Positions 8,933 through 18,195 are shown, counted from the first letter of the stretch. The stretch: DNA of 64,000 bases from Nocardioides bruguierae (GCF_023656415.1 NZ_JAMOIL010000016.1:62001-126000), one strand, 5' to 3'. Numbers and translations are program-made. Notes: a model not told the origin generated them from the letters alone.

Positions 8933-9804
8933 GCGGCGCGCTGGGGCCCGAGGTCGCGCTCGTCGTGCTCCTGGGCGGGGTCGCGGCGGCCGGGCTGGTG
9001 CTGCTGGTCGTCGCGCTCGTCCCGCGACCCGTGAGCGAGACGGCCCGTGAGCCGTCCCGGTTGCTCCCCGCCGTCCGCTCCCTCGGCGCGCGGCTGCCCG
9101 TGGCCATCGGCGTCGGGCTGCTCGTGCTGCTGCTGACCCGCTGGGTCGTCGCGGCCGTGGCCGCCGGGGCGCTCGTGGTGCTGTGGCGGCGCGTGGCCGG
9201 CCGCGAGGGCAGCCTCGGCGTCGAGAAGGTGGAGGCCCTGGCGGCCTGGACCGAGTCGCTGCGCGACACCGTGGCCGGGGCGGTCGGCCTGGAGCAGGCC
9301 ATCCCCTCGACCGTGCACGCCGCCTCGCCGGTGATCCGCGACGACCTCCAGACGCTCGCGGACCGGCTGCGCGTCCGCGTCCCCCTGCCCGAGGCGCTCC
9401 AGCGCCTCGCCGACGACCTCGACGACGCCACCGCCGACCTGGTGGTCGGCGCCCTCATGCTCAACGCCCGGCTGCGCGGGCCCGGCCTGCGCGACGTGCT
9501 CGGCTCCCTGGCCGACTCCGCCCGCGCCGACCTGGAGATGCGGCAGCGGGTCAACGCCGACCGGCGCAGCATCCAGCGCAGCGTGCAGATCATCCTGGGT
9601 GTCACCGTGCTCTTCGTCGGTGGCCTCTCGATCTTCAACCCCGGCTACGTCGAGCCGTACACGAGCCCGCTGGGCCAGCTCGTGCTGGCCGGCATCCTCG
9701 GCCTGTTCGCCGCCGGCATCACCTGGCTGCGGCGCCTGGCCCGGTTCGAGACCCCCGGCCGCTTCCTGCGCTCGCGCGTCGACCGGGCGGGGGCGAGCGC
9801 ATGA
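8929..9804 (+). CDS. tadB: TadB-like inner-membrane platform protein
   Basis: The product is 291 aa with hydrophobic segments at about 8-30 and 58-85, a cytoplasmic type II secretion F domain (about 95-215) and two C-terminal spans (about 224-244 and 250-270). The F-domain region includes ALAAWTESLRDTV and a later DLEMRQRVNADRRS. TadB and TadC together form the membrane platform on which the ATPase acts. The GTG start overlaps the tadA stop (GTGA), and the stop overlaps the tadC start (ATGA), so translation is coupled on both sides. Confidence 0.88.
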   Translation: MSGALGPEVALVVLLGGVAAAGLVLLVVALVPRPVSETAREPSRLLPAVRSLGARLPVAIGVGLLVLLLTRWVVAAVAAGALVVLWRRVAGREGSLGVEKVEALAAWTESLRDTVAGAVGLEQAIPSTVHAASPVIRDDLQTLADRLRVRVPLPEALQRLADDLDDATADLVVGALMLNARLRGPGLRDVLGSLADSARADLEMRQRVNADRRSIQRSVQIILGVTVLFVGGLSIFNPGYVEPYTSPLGQLVLAGILGLFAAGITWLRRLARFETPGRFLRSRVDRAGASA

Positions 9805-10715
9805 GCCTCGTCCTCGGCGTCCTCGGTGGCGCCCTCGCCGGTGCCGGCCTGCTGCTCGCGGGCTGGCTGGTCGCGCAGCCCAGCACCTCCGGGCCCGTCG
9901 CGCTCGCCCGGCTCGACGCCCGCCGCCGGCGGGGCCAGCGGCACGCCGGCCTCACCGCCGACCGTCGGCACGCCGACGAGTCCCCCCGCATGCGGCGCCT
10001 CGGCTCCGGCCTCCTGGACGCCGTGGAGGCCCGTGGCGTCCGGCTGCCCGGCCGGCTGGCGCCCGCGCTGGGCATGACCGGCATGTCGATGGAGATGTTC
10101 CTGGCCCGCACCGTCGTCGGTGGGCTGCTGGGCCTGCTCCTGCCCGTCGTCGTGCTCGGGCCGGGCTCGCTCACCGGGCTGCTGCCGGTGACCGCGCCCC
10201 TGTGGCTGGTGCTCGTCGGCGGCCTCGTGGGCCTCGTCGTGCCCTACCTCGACGTCCTCCAGAAGGCGGGGGAGCGGCGCCGCGACTTCCGGCACATGGT
10301 CTCCGCCTTCCTCGACCTGGTGGCGATGAACCTCGCCGGCGGACGCGGCGTGCCCGAGGCGCTCTCCTCGGCCACCTCGGTCTCCGACGGCTGGGCGATG
10401 GTCCGCATCCGCGACACGCTCGAGGCCGCCCGGCTCCAGGGCAGCACGCCGTGGGCGGCCCTCGGGCAGCTCGGCGTCGAGGTGGACGTGGACGAGCTCC
10501 GCGACCTCGCGGCGGCCCTCGCCCTGGTCGCCGAGGACGGGGCGAAGGTGCGCGACTCGCTCAGCGCCCGCGCCGCCAGCATGCGTCGCCGCGAGCTGGC
10601 CGAGGCGGAGGGGCGGGCCGCCGCCCGCTCCCAGTCGATGCTCGTCGCCCAGGTGCTCATCGCCCTCGGCTTCCTCCTCTTCCTCATGTTCCCGGCGGTC
10701 ATCCGCATCCTCTGA
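9801..10715 (+). CDS. tadC: TadC-like inner-membrane platform protein
   Basis: The product is 304 aa, with an N-terminal span (about 3-25), two spans around 110-155, an F-domain (about 165-280) containing FLDLVAMNLAGGRGVPEAL, and a final span ending the protein. This is the second platform subunit of the Tad machine, paralogous to TadB. It overlaps tadB by 4 bp. After its stop comes a 107-bp gap, the largest within the pilus genes. The pilin gene therefore probably has its own promoter or a processed, more abundant transcript. Confidence 0.87.
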   Translation: MSLVLGVLGGALAGAGLLLAGWLVAQPSTSGPVALARLDARRRRGQRHAGLTADRRHADESPRMRRLGSGLLDAVEARGVRLPGRLAPALGMTGMSMEMFLARTVVGGLLGLLLPVVVLGPGSLTGLLPVTAPLWLVLVGGLVGLVVPYLDVLQKAGERRRDFRHMVSAFLDLVAMNLAGGRGVPEALSSATSVSDGWAMVRIRDTLEAARLQGSTPWAALGQLGVEVDVDELRDLAAALALVAEDGAKVRDSLSARAASMRRRELAEAEGRAAARSQSMLVAQVLIALGFLLFLMFPAVIRIL

Positions 10716-10822
10716 GGCCGCGCACGATTGGCCCGCCCCGTCCGGGGAAGGCTGACGCTCGACCCGGCCCCCGTCCCGCGCTCGTCCCACCCGTCCCACA
10801 CGCTCCTCGGAAGGACCACTCC

Positions 10823-11023
10823 ATGCTCGCCCCTCTCCACCTCCTCCTGCTCCTGCTGACCGTCCGCCTGCACGACGTGCGCGACCGGGACCGCGACGAC
10901 CGCGGTGCCAGCGTCGTGGAGTGGGTCATCATCACCGCCCTCCTCGTGGGCCTGGCGGTGCTGGTCGCCGGCGTCATCACGCAGCTGGTGACCAGCCAGA
11001 GCCAGAAGATCCAGGTCGACTGA
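10823..11023 (+). CDS. flp: Flp-family small pilin
   Basis: This 66-aa protein has an N-terminal leader, an acidic/basic patch (RDRDRDDRG) and one 20-residue hydrophobic helix preceded by GASVVEWV. This is the typical Flp/class III prepilin arrangement, in which a Glu a few residues after the processing site is important for assembly. GGAAGGA 7 nt before the ATG is the strongest ribosome-binding site in the operon, as expected for the major pilin. No prepilin peptidase (TadV/CpaA) gene is in the window, so processing must be done from elsewhere. The hydrophobic leader with a leucine run is a little unusual. Confidence 0.85.
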   Translation: MLAPLHLLLLLLTVRLHDVRDRDRDDRGASVVEWVIITALLVGLAVLVAGVITQLVTSQSQKIQVD

Positions 11024-11031
11024 GCCCGACC

Positions 11032-11490
11032 GTGCCGCGCCTGCCCGTCCCGCGCACCGACGACGTCCGCCCCCGTGGCCGGCGTCGCACCGTGGCGACC
11101 CTGCCCGCGCGCAGGTGTCGCGACGAGCGCGGCACCTCGGCGGTGGAGCTGGCCTTCTACGGGCCGGTGCTGATGCTGCTGACGTTCCTCATCGTGCAGA
11201 CGGCTTTGCTCTACCTGGGCAACCAGACCGCCGGCTCCGTCGCGCGCGAGGCCGCGCGGGTGGCCCGGACGACGGGCAGCGCCTCGCAGGCCGAGGCCGC
11301 CGGCCGCGCCTACGCCGAGCGCGTGGGCGGCGGCGTGTTCACGCTCTCGGACGTGCAGGTCAGCCTCGTGGCCGCCGACCGCGTCCGCGTCACCGTGAGC
11401 GGCCGCTCCCAGGAGATCGTCCCCGTCCTGGTGCCCGAGGTCTCCGAGACCGTCGAGGGTCCGATCGAGCGCTTCGTGGGCGGTGAGTGA
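11032..11490 (+). CDS. TadE-like minor pilin / pseudopilin
   Basis: The product is 152 aa from the GTG at 11032; an alternative GTG at 11092 would give 132 aa. A basic N-terminus leads to DERGTSAVELAFYGPVLMLL, which has the conserved Glu and the long hydrophobic helix of TadE pseudopilins. A soluble domain follows. TadE-like proteins are processed like prepilins and are thought to initiate or tip the pilus. The end overlaps the next TadE-like gene by 8 bp. I prefer the upstream start because it lies closest to the pilin stop, but neither start has a clear Shine-Dalgarno sequence. Confidence 0.8.
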   Translation: MPRLPVPRTDDVRPRGRRRTVATLPARRCRDERGTSAVELAFYGPVLMLLTFLIVQTALLYLGNQTAGSVAREAARVARTTGSASQAEAAGRAYAERVGGGVFTLSDVQVSLVAADRVRVTVSGRSQEIVPVLVPEVSETVEGPIERFVGGE

Positions 11491-11938
11491 GGTGCCGGGC
11501 ACCACGTGCAGGAGTCGGCGAGCCGGCCGCCGAGTCGCCCGTCGGCGCGACGACCGCGGCACGATGGCCGTGGAGCTGGTGCTGCTGGCTCCCGCGGTCG
11601 TCGCGATCCTGCTGCTCGTCGTGGCCTTCGGCCGCTACGTCGCCGTGCGCGGCGACATCGAGGCGACCGCTCGCGACGCGGCCCGCGAGGCCTCGCTCCA
11701 GGCCAGCGCGGACCAGGCCCGCGCCGCCGCCCTCGACGTCGTCGACGCCTCCCTCGAGACCTCCAGCCGCTGCGCGCCCGCCCAGGTGCTCGGCGACTGG
11801 GCGCCCGACGGCGAGGTCCGCGTGGTGCTGACCTGCCGCGTCGACTACAGCGACCTCGGCCTCGTGGGCCTGCCCGGCAGCCTGTCGGTCGACGCCGACA
11901 GCGCCGTGCCGCTCGACCCGTACCGGAGCTACCGATGA
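11483..11938 (+). CDS. second TadE-like pseudopilin
   Basis: The product is 151 aa. A basic leader (RRAGRRVARRRDDRG) is followed by TMAVELVLLAPAVVAILLLV, again with the Glu after the putative cleavage site. A C-terminal soluble region contains two cysteines (residues about 93 and 114) that could form a disulfide. It starts inside the previous gene and its stop overlaps the next start (ATGA). The adjacent genes with the same N-terminal plan look like an old tandem duplication that has diverged in the soluble part. Confidence 0.8.
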   Translation: MSEVPGTTCRSRRAGRRVARRRDDRGTMAVELVLLAPAVVAILLLVVAFGRYVAVRGDIEATARDAAREASLQASADQARAAALDVVDASLETSSRCAPAQVLGDWAPDGEVRVVLTCRVDYSDLGLVGLPGSLSVDADSAVPLDPYRSYR

Positions 11939-12369
11939 GCGCACCCACCCGAGCCCTCCGCGGGGCCCCCGACCGCGACGACCGGGGCACCGCCACCGTC
12001 TTCGTCATCGGCCTCGCGCTCGCGCTCATGGCCGTCGCGGGCCTCGTCCTGGACGGGGGCCTGGCCCTCAACGCCCGGATGAAGGTCGCCGACGACGCCG
12101 AGCAGGCCGCCCGCGCCGGCGCCCAGCAGATCGACCTGGCGACGCTGCGGTCGAGCTCCGGCGTCCTGCGCATCGACGGCGGCCTCGCCCGCGCCCGGGC
12201 CCAGGAGTACCTCGTGGGGCGCGGCTACACCGTCGGCAGCGTGGACGTGGCGGGCGACTCCGTCACCGTCAGCGCCACCGAGACCGTGCCGACCCGGGTG
12301 CTCAGCCTGCTCGGCATCGACTCTCTCACGGTCTCCGCGACCGCCACCGCCGAGGCGGTCACCCGGTGA
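11935..12369 (+). CDS. TadG-like pilus-assembly membrane protein (short form)
   Basis: The product is 144 aa. DDRGTATVFVIGLALALMAV is a TadE/TadG-type N-terminal helix (Pfam Flp-like 'putative Flp pilus-assembly TadE/G-like'), followed by LDGGLALNARMKVADDAEQAARAGAQ, a stretch typical of TadG N-termini. Unlike full TadG there is no von Willebrand A domain, so this is the short form common in actinomycetes. The ATG overlaps the preceding stop. It is the last of the three pseudopilin-like genes and precedes the LysM-BTAD gene by 78 bp. Confidence 0.78.
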   Translation: MSAPTRALRGAPDRDDRGTATVFVIGLALALMAVAGLVLDGGLALNARMKVADDAEQAARAGAQQIDLATLRSSSGVLRIDGGLARARAQEYLVGRGYTVGSVDVAGDSVTVSATETVPTRVLSLLGIDSLTVSATATAEAVTR

Positions 12370-12447
12370 CGCCCGCACCCTTCCCCGCGCCCTTCCCGGC
12401 ACCTGCCGCCCCGGCCACCCCGCCCACCGACCCGAGCGAGTGATCGA

Positions 12448-15324
12448 GTGAACCCCCCAGCGACCACCAGCGCGCACGACGAGCAGACCCCCGAGCAGGA
12501 GCTGCGCCGCGGCCCCGAGCGGTTTGCCGCCCCGCCGCCCCCGCCGCAGCGACCCGGCGCCCTGCGCACGGTCGGGGCCGGGCTCGCGCTGCTGGTGCTC
12601 GTCGTCGGCGTCCCGCTGGGGCTGCTGGCCCTCACCGGGCCGCCGCCGGTGCCCACCTCGCTGCCCGACCGGGCCACGCTCACGCAGCCGCTCTCCACCG
12701 GCCTCGTGCTGGGCGTCCTGGCCGTCGTCGTCTGGCTGGCCTGGCTCCAGTTCACCGTCTGCGTGGTGGTCGAGGGGGTCAGCCTCCTGCGGGAGGGCGG
12801 GCTGCCGCGCCCCGTGCCGTTCTCGGGCCGCTCCCAGGCCCTGGCGCGCGCGCTCGTCGGGACGCTGCTGGTCGGCTCCACCCTGCTCGGCTCGACCGGC
12901 GCCGCCCAGGCGGCGACCGCCGTCGCACCGACCGGCCCCGCCGGGCCGGCCGCCGTGCAGGTCGTCGGCGCCTCCTCGGAGGATCGACAGGCCATGCAGG
13001 ACCGGGCGCAGGACGGGGCGCAGGACGGGTCACGCGCCACCGACGTCGTCGAGGGCGTGACCCTCGAGCGCGACGCCGCCCCGCGGATGCAGCACGTGCC
13101 GGGGGTGCCTTCGGACATGACGGACGTGATCGGCAAGAAGGTCGTGGTCGTCGCGCCGCCCGACGGGCACTACCACGACAACCTCTGGGACATCGCCGAG
13201 CGGCACCTGGGTGACGGGCGCCGCTGGAAGGAGATCTTCGACCTCAACCAGGGCCGGGTGCAGCCGGACGGCGAGCAGCTGGTGCTGGGCCGGCTCATCC
13301 AGCCCGGCTGGGTGCTGGTGGTGCCGAACGACGCGACCGGTGCCGAGCGTGTGCACGCCGCCGCGCCGGCCTCGCGGGGCACGGGCGGCCCCGCGTCCGG
13401 CGACCGGTCCACGACCGGCGGTGCGGACGTGTCCGCCACCGACGGGGCCGGCACCGGTGTGGACGGCGGGGTGAGGACGGGCGCTGACAGCGGCGCCGTG
13501 ACCGCCTCGACCGGCCCCTCGGGCGCCCTGCTGGCGGGCGGCCTGCTCGCCGCGTCCCTGATGACGGCGCTGGCAGCGCGGCGTCGACGGGGAGCCGGCA
13601 CCGAGCCCGACGACGACGCCCTCGAGGCCGAGGTCGCCCTGCGGGCCGGCGCCGACCACGACCGGGTCACGCGCCTCGACCTCGCGCTGCGCTCGCTCAG
13701 CGCCGCCTGCCGCGCCGAGCGGGTCGCGCTGCCGCCGGTCTTCGCCGCCACCGTCGACGACGAGGCGGTGGAGCTGCGGGTCGCGCCGGCCACCACCGCC
13801 GCCCCGGCCGGCTGGTCCGTCCACGACGAGGGCCGCCGGTGGCGGCACGAGGGCGCCGTCGACACCGAGCCGGCAGCCCTGGGCCACGCCCCCTACCCGG
13901 GGCTGGTGTGCCTGGGCCGCGACGACCGCGACGCCGACGTCCTCGTGGACCTGGAGTCCGTGGGCGGCCCGCTCTCCCTCGACGGCGACCCCGGCGTGGC
14001 GCGCGAGGTGCTGACGGCCCTGGCCGCCCAGCTCGCGACCGCGCCCTGGGCCGACGAGCAGCAGGTGCTCGGCCGCGACCTCGTGCCGGCCCTGGGCGGG
14101 GCGGCCGGTGACCGGCTGCGGCTGCTCCCCGACGAGCAGGCGGTCGCCGACCTGCTGGACACCTGGGACCGGGATCGCCCCGCCCGCCCCGCCGCCGACG
14201 TGCTCGCAGGGCGGCTCGGGCGCCACCGCGGCTCCGCGCCGCAGTACCTCGTGCTCGGCGGGCGCACCGAGCCCGCGCTGGCCGAGCGCCTCGCGCCGGT
14301 GGCCGCCGCCGATGCCCGCGGCGTGGCGGTGCTGGGCCTCGCGCCGCTGGCCGGCGCACGCTGGCAGGCCTCCGTGGACGCGGCGGGGTGGCTGAGCCTG
14401 CCCCTGCTCGACCTGGAGGTCGACGCGGTGCGCGTCACCGACGAGACCGCCGGCCAGCTGGCCGCCCTCTTCGCCGCCGCCACCGCCCCCGCGCCCGTCG
14501 GCGCGGCCGCGCCCGCACGGGTGAGCGTGGACGAGCCGCCCCACCCGGCCGACGACGCGCACCTGCACGCCGCCGCGGTGCGGGTGGCCGTGCTCGGTCC
14601 GCTCGAGGTCGGCGCACAGGGCGGCATCGACCCCTCGCGCCTCGAGCTCGCCCAGGAGCTGGTGGTCCTGCTCGCGCTCGCCGACCAGCCGGTGCACCCC
14701 TCCGTCGTGGCGGCCTCCGTCTGGCCGCGCGGCGTGACGCCCGAGGTCCGCGACGCCACCGTGGCCCGCACCCGCGACTGGCTCGGCGAGGACGCCGACG
14801 GCAACCCGCTCCTGCGGCAGACCTCCGACGGCCGGCTCACGCTCTCGCCGGACGTGGCCGTCGACTGGGTCGCGCTGCGCACCCTGGTGCTGCGCGCCCG
14901 GGCCGCGTCCGCGGCCGACGAGCCCGAGCTGCTGCGGCGCGCGCTGCGGCTGGTCCGTGGCCCGCTGCTGGCCCGCCGCCCCGCCCGCCGCTACTCGTGG
15001 CTGCCGCGCACCCGGATGGAGCGGGCCGCCGCCGCGGTCGTGGCCGACGCCGCGCTCCGGGTGGCCGCGCTCACCACCGACCACGACCCGGCGGGTGTGG
15101 CCGCGGGCTGCCGCGCCGCGCTCCGGCTCGCCCCGCACGACCAGGCCGTGTGGCGGGCCCTGCTCCTGGCCGAGCACCGCGGGCCCGAGGGACCGCAGGC
15201 CGCCGACGTCGTCGACGAGCTGGTCCGCGTGCTCGAGCTCGGTGGCGTGCCGATGGACGCCGAGACCGAGGCGCTCGTCGTCGACCTGCTGCCCCAGCGG
15301 CCCGAGGGCGCCGAGGGCGCCTGA
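12448..15324 (+). CDS. LysM and BTAD domain membrane protein, Tad-linked
   Basis: This 958-aa protein combines envelope and regulator-like parts. Two N-terminal spans lie at about 35-60 and 80-105, with another hydrophobic stretch near 135-160. A LysM-type peptidoglycan-binding domain sits at about 230-292 (NLWDIAERHLGDGRRWKEIF), then a low-complexity Gly/Thr linker and a membrane span at about 355-376. The large C-terminal region ends in a winged-helix-like segment (VAVLGPLEVGAQGG, about 710) and a bacterial transcriptional-activation domain (about 810-920). Such proteins are found at the ends of actinobacterial Tad loci. Whether the BTAD part binds DNA or acts as a protein-interaction TPR is unknown. 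The GTG start has only a weak ribosome-binding site. Confidence 0.75.
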   Translation: MNPPATTSAHDEQTPEQELRRGPERFAAPPPPPQRPGALRTVGAGLALLVLVVGVPLGLLALTGPPPVPTSLPDRATLTQPLSTGLVLGVLAVVVWLAWLQFTVCVVVEGVSLLREGGLPRPVPFSGRSQALARALVGTLLVGSTLLGSTGAAQAATAVAPTGPAGPAAVQVVGASSEDRQAMQDRAQDGAQDGSRATDVVEGVTLERDAAPRMQHVPGVPSDMTDVIGKKVVVVAPPDGHYHDNLWDIAERHLGDGRRWKEIFDLNQGRVQPDGEQLVLGRLIQPGWVLVVPNDATGAERVHAAAPASRGTGGPASGDRSTTGGADVSATDGAGTGVDGGVRTGADSGAVTASTGPSGALLAGGLLAASLMTALAARRRRGAGTEPDDDALEAEVALRAGADHDRVTRLDLALRSLSAACRAERVALPPVFAATVDDEAVELRVAPATTAAPAGWSVHDEGRRWRHEGAVDTEPAALGHAPYPGLVCLGRDDRDADVLVDLESVGGPLSLDGDPGVAREVLTALAAQLATAPWADEQQVLGRDLVPALGGAAGDRLRLLPDEQAVADLLDTWDRDRPARPAADVLAGRLGRHRGSAPQYLVLGGRTEPALAERLAPVAAADARGVAVLGLAPLAGARWQASVDAAGWLSLPLLDLEVDAVRVTDETAGQLAALFAAATAPAPVGAAAPARVSVDEPPHPADDAHLHAAAVRVAVLGPLEVGAQGGIDPSRLELAQELVVLLALADQPVHPSVVAASVWPRGVTPEVRDATVARTRDWLGEDADGNPLLRQTSDGRLTLSPDVAVDWVALRTLVLRARAASAADEPELLRRALRLVRGPLLARRPARRYSWLPRTRMERAAAAVVADAALRVAALTTDHDPAGVAAGCRAALRLAPHDQAVWRALLLAEHRGPEGPQAADVVDELVRVLELGGVPMDAETEALVVDLLPQRPEGAEGA

Positions 15325-15373
15325 CCCCTGTGCCTGACCCCTGTGCCTGACCCCTGTGCCTGACCCCTGTGCC
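15322..15373. repeat. 13-bp tandem repeat x4 beginning with a stop codon
   Basis: Four perfect copies of TGACCCCTGTGCC begin exactly at the TGA of the LysM-BTAD gene and run toward the convergent lipoprotein gene. Because 13 is not a multiple of three, the copies place a TGA in each frame. This looks like slippage or duplication of the gene's 3' end. There is no hairpin strong enough to call a terminator. Confidence 0.95.
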
Positions 15374-15382
15374 TGACCTGGC

Positions 15383-16024
15383 TCAGCCGCGAGCGGCGGA
15401 CTGGACCTGGTCGGCCAGGGTGAGCACCGTGTCGATGAGCTGCTGGTCGGAGCCGTCGTCGAGGTAGGCGTTGACGACGTCCCGCGCGTCACGCAGGTCC
15501 TCCGACCTCGTCCGCCAGTCCTCCCAGTCCTCGGGCAGGCCCGTGTCGGCGACCGTCGTCCAGAAGGCCAGGCGCTCGGAGGCACCGGTCACGCCCGCCG
15601 AGGCGGTGTCCTCGGTCCCCGCCAGGGCCGGGCTCAGGGCGCCGGCCAGCGCGACATACTCCTCGGTCGGCAGCGCGGCCGCCTGCGTCGCCCACGCCTG
15701 CTCCGCCTCGCTCTGCGCGACCGAGTCGGCGGCGGGGAGGTCGCCGTCGGCCACGGGGGAGAGGAGCGCGACCCGCCCCTCGGCGTCCAGGTCCTCGGCG
15801 GCGCACGTCCAGGTGCCGGGCAGCCGGAGCGCGTCCGGGCTGCCGTCGACGACCGCCGAGGCGTCCACGCCGGCGTCCTGGAGGCAGGCGGTGAACGCCT
15901 CGTCCTGGGCGGGTTCCTCGGCCGAGCAGCCCACCAGCGACGCGGTCGCCAGCGCACCGGTCACCAGGCCCGCGGCCAGCGCGCGCCGGGGTCGGTCCGC
16001 CCGGCGATGCGTCCCGGGCCTCAC
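15383..16024 (-). CDS. lipoprotein sharing a C-terminal module with its upstream neighbour
   Basis: This 213-aa product starts at a GTG overlapping the upstream stop (GTGA). The signal sequence ends in a lipobox SLVGC (Cys at about 31). The mature part is acidic with two further cysteines. The last ~55 residues (from ERLAFW through DLRDARDVVNAYLDD) match the C-terminus of the 724-aa upstream protein (ERIAF...DTRDPRDLVNGYLDAY). The matches are ER-AF, a Trp, RD-RD-VN-YLD, and similar spacing. It should be anchored outside the membrane. The shared module and 4-bp overlap suggest it docks with, or counteracts, the upstream product. No known family was recognised. Confidence 0.7.
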   Translation of the reverse strand: MRPGTHRRADRPRRALAAGLVTGALATASLVGCSAEEPAQDEAFTACLQDAGVDASAVVDGSPDALRLPGTWTCAAEDLDAEGRVALLSPVADGDLPAADSVAQSEAEQAWATQAAALPTEEYVALAGALSPALAGTEDTASAGVTGASERLAFWTTVADTGLPEDWEDWRTRSEDLRDARDVVNAYLDDGSDQQLIDTVLTLADQVQSAARG

Positions 16025-18195
16025 GGGGTCGACCCCGACGTCGTGTCCCACGAGCCCTCGATGGCGTCGCGCAGGGCGATGATGTCGGCGACGTCCTGCT
16101 CGGAGGAGTAGGCGTCCAGGTAGCCGTTGACGAGGTCGCGCGGGTCCCGGGTGTCGGGGTTGCGCGCGACCCACTCCTCGAAGTCGGAGGGGTCGTCGGC
16201 GTGGTAGCTGGCCCAGATGGTGAACGCGATGCGCTCGGCCTCACCACGGTCGTCGGAGGCGTTCTCGGAGGCGGCGTCCAGGGCGCGCAGGCGCGAGGCC
16301 TCCTTGTCGATCTCCTCCAGGAACCCCAGGGTGAACGTGGCCGCTGCCCCCGTGACCGGGTTGGTGCCGGCGCCCACGGAGACCGAGCTCTTGAGCAGCG
16401 ACTCGAGCACCCCGCCCCACTCGAAGTCCTCCCCGGCGATGTCGCGCAGGCGCAGGACGATGCCGGCGTTCTCCGCCGCCTGGCGCGGAGCGTCCTGGTC
16501 GGCGGCGTTCTGCGCGATGAGCCGGCCCATCAGCTCCTCGACGTCCACGCCCGAGTCCTCGACCAGGCGCCGCAGCTGGGTGGGCCCGGCCTCGGCCATC
16601 TGCGTGCCCGAGTCGGCGGCCGTCACGAGCGCCGCCATCAGCTCGGTGTCGTCCACGATGGCGCCCAGGTCCACGTGCAGGTCGTCGCTCCAGGGGTAGG
16701 GCACGGCCTGGTCGCGCGCGTCGAGCGCGGCGAGCAGGCCGGTGAAGTCGTAGGCGCGGTCCTCGCGGCGCGCGTCGTGGAAGTGGTCGACCATCGCGTC
16801 GACGCCGTCGCGCCACAGGTCGGTGAGGCGGGCGTAGTCCTCCTGCCGGGTGCCGGGGGAGGTGTTCATGAACGGGGAGTGCATCAGCTGCATGAGCTCG
16901 GTCGCGGTCTCGTCCCCGACGTGCTCCATGACGTCGGCCAGGGCCTCCCCGTCGGCGCGGTCGAGCCACTGGTCGAGCGGTGAGGTGTCGTCGTAGGCGT
17001 AGGCCAGCGCGATCGGGAACAGCCCGGGGCGGGTGCCGTCGTAGTAGCCGTCGAGGCCACCACCGTCCAGCGTGGCGCTGTGGGTCGCCGCGGCCACCGC
17101 GTTCATCCGGGCGTCCGCCGCGTCGCTGCTGGTGAGCAGGGCCCAGATCCGTCGTCCGGCGGGGTCCTCGTGCACCATCGCGTCGACCAGGGCCGCGAAG
17201 TCCGCGTCGTCCTGCGCGCTGATGCCGCCGGCCACGACGTCGCCGAACCCCTCCAGCTCGGTGCGCACGTCCTCGTAGGTGTACTCGGAGAAGCCGAGGT
17301 CCTCGTCGATCAGTCGGTAGACCTCCTCGATGCCGTCGGCGCCGAGGGCGTCCACCAGGACCTCGGCCCAGCCGGGGTCGTCGGCGTGCGCGGCGATGGT
17401 GGCGAGGGCGTCGCGGACGGCGTCGGGGTCCGACCCGTAGGTGTCCTGCCGCAGCGCGTCCTGGAGCGCCGCGACCGCCTCGTCCACCTCTCGTCGGTCG
17501 ACCGACCGCTCCCACGCCTCGGTGCTGGCCGCGCCCAGGACGAGGCGGTCGTCGAGGGGCCCCAGGTCGACGGTCGGCCCCTGGCCGGAGGTCCACTGCC
17601 GGACGGCCTCGTCGGGGACGTCGACGGGGGACGCCTCCGCCAGGGCGTCGCCCAGCGCGCGGGTCTGCTGGCCCAACCACTGGCGCAGGTACCCGAAGGA
17701 GGTCTCCAGGTCGTGCTGCGTGCGGCGGCGCTCGTCCCCGGCCGTGTCGACGGCCGCGGTCCGACGCCGGTCCACCTGGTCGTACTCGAAGCGGTTCGGC
17801 CGCTCCTCGGCCGCGTCGAGGTCGGCGCGGCCCTGCGTGCGTGCCCGGTCGGCCGCGGCGACGGCGTCGACGTAGGTCTGCTCGGAGTCCTCCCAGCGGC
17901 GGTTGAGCCCCGGCAGCTGCGCGAGCGCGTCGTCGTAGTCCTTCGCGAGGGAGCGCAGGGCCCCGGGCACGCCGTCCAGCCCGTCGCCCATCGTGGCCAG
18001 GACGCCGCCGAGCGCCGACATCTCGGCCTTCAGGTCGGTCGCGGCCGTGCCCGTCCAGCCACCCCCGATGTCGTCGGGCGCCGTGGCGCTGCGCCGCCCG
18101 GTGCGGGCCACGTCCTCGCGCAGGTCGCCGACGGACGTGGCCACGCGCCGCAGACCGTCGGGGTCGACGTCGAGGGTGAAGTGCTTGTCGCTCAC
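16021..18195 (-). CDS. large WXG-headed protein, putative type VII secretion substrate
   Basis: The product is 724 aa. The first ~100 residues are helical with GGGWTGTAATDL (W-x-G turn, about 43-54), like WXG100/ESX substrates. A coiled-coil-like segment follows up to about 200 (ADRARTQGRADLDAAEE). From there on there is a long, mostly helical region with many Asp and few cysteines, ending in the ~60-residue module that recurs in the downstream lipoprotein. No signal peptide or membrane span is evident, as expected for a substrate of type VII secretion. The GTG start overlaps the EspC-like gene by 4 bp. The large region vaguely resembles actinobacterial DUF6571-type proteins, but I cannot confirm that or any enzymatic motif. 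Confidence 0.65.
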   Translation of the reverse strand: MSDKHFTLDVDPDGLRRVATSVGDLREDVARTGRRSATAPDDIGGGWTGTAATDLKAEMSALGGVLATMGDGLDGVPGALRSLAKDYDDALAQLPGLNRRWEDSEQTYVDAVAAADRARTQGRADLDAAEERPNRFEYDQVDRRRTAAVDTAGDERRRTQHDLETSFGYLRQWLGQQTRALGDALAEASPVDVPDEAVRQWTSGQGPTVDLGPLDDRLVLGAASTEAWERSVDRREVDEAVAALQDALRQDTYGSDPDAVRDALATIAAHADDPGWAEVLVDALGADGIEEVYRLIDEDLGFSEYTYEDVRTELEGFGDVVAGGISAQDDADFAALVDAMVHEDPAGRRIWALLTSSDAADARMNAVAAATHSATLDGGGLDGYYDGTRPGLFPIALAYAYDDTSPLDQWLDRADGEALADVMEHVGDETATELMQLMHSPFMNTSPGTRQEDYARLTDLWRDGVDAMVDHFHDARREDRAYDFTGLLAALDARDQAVPYPWSDDLHVDLGAIVDDTELMAALVTAADSGTQMAEAGPTQLRRLVEDSGVDVEELMGRLIAQNAADQDAPRQAAENAGIVLRLRDIAGEDFEWGGVLESLLKSSVSVGAGTNPVTGAAATFTLGFLEEIDKEASRLRALDAASENASDDRGEAERIAFTIWASYHADDPSDFEEWVARNPDTRDPRDLVNGYLDAYSSEQDVADIIALRDAIEGSWDTTSGSTP

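Noticed and set aside
15322..15373. CRISPR-like array
   Set aside because: The 13-bp units are directly adjacent without spacers and no cas gene is near; the same holds for the arrays at 35221 and 61541.
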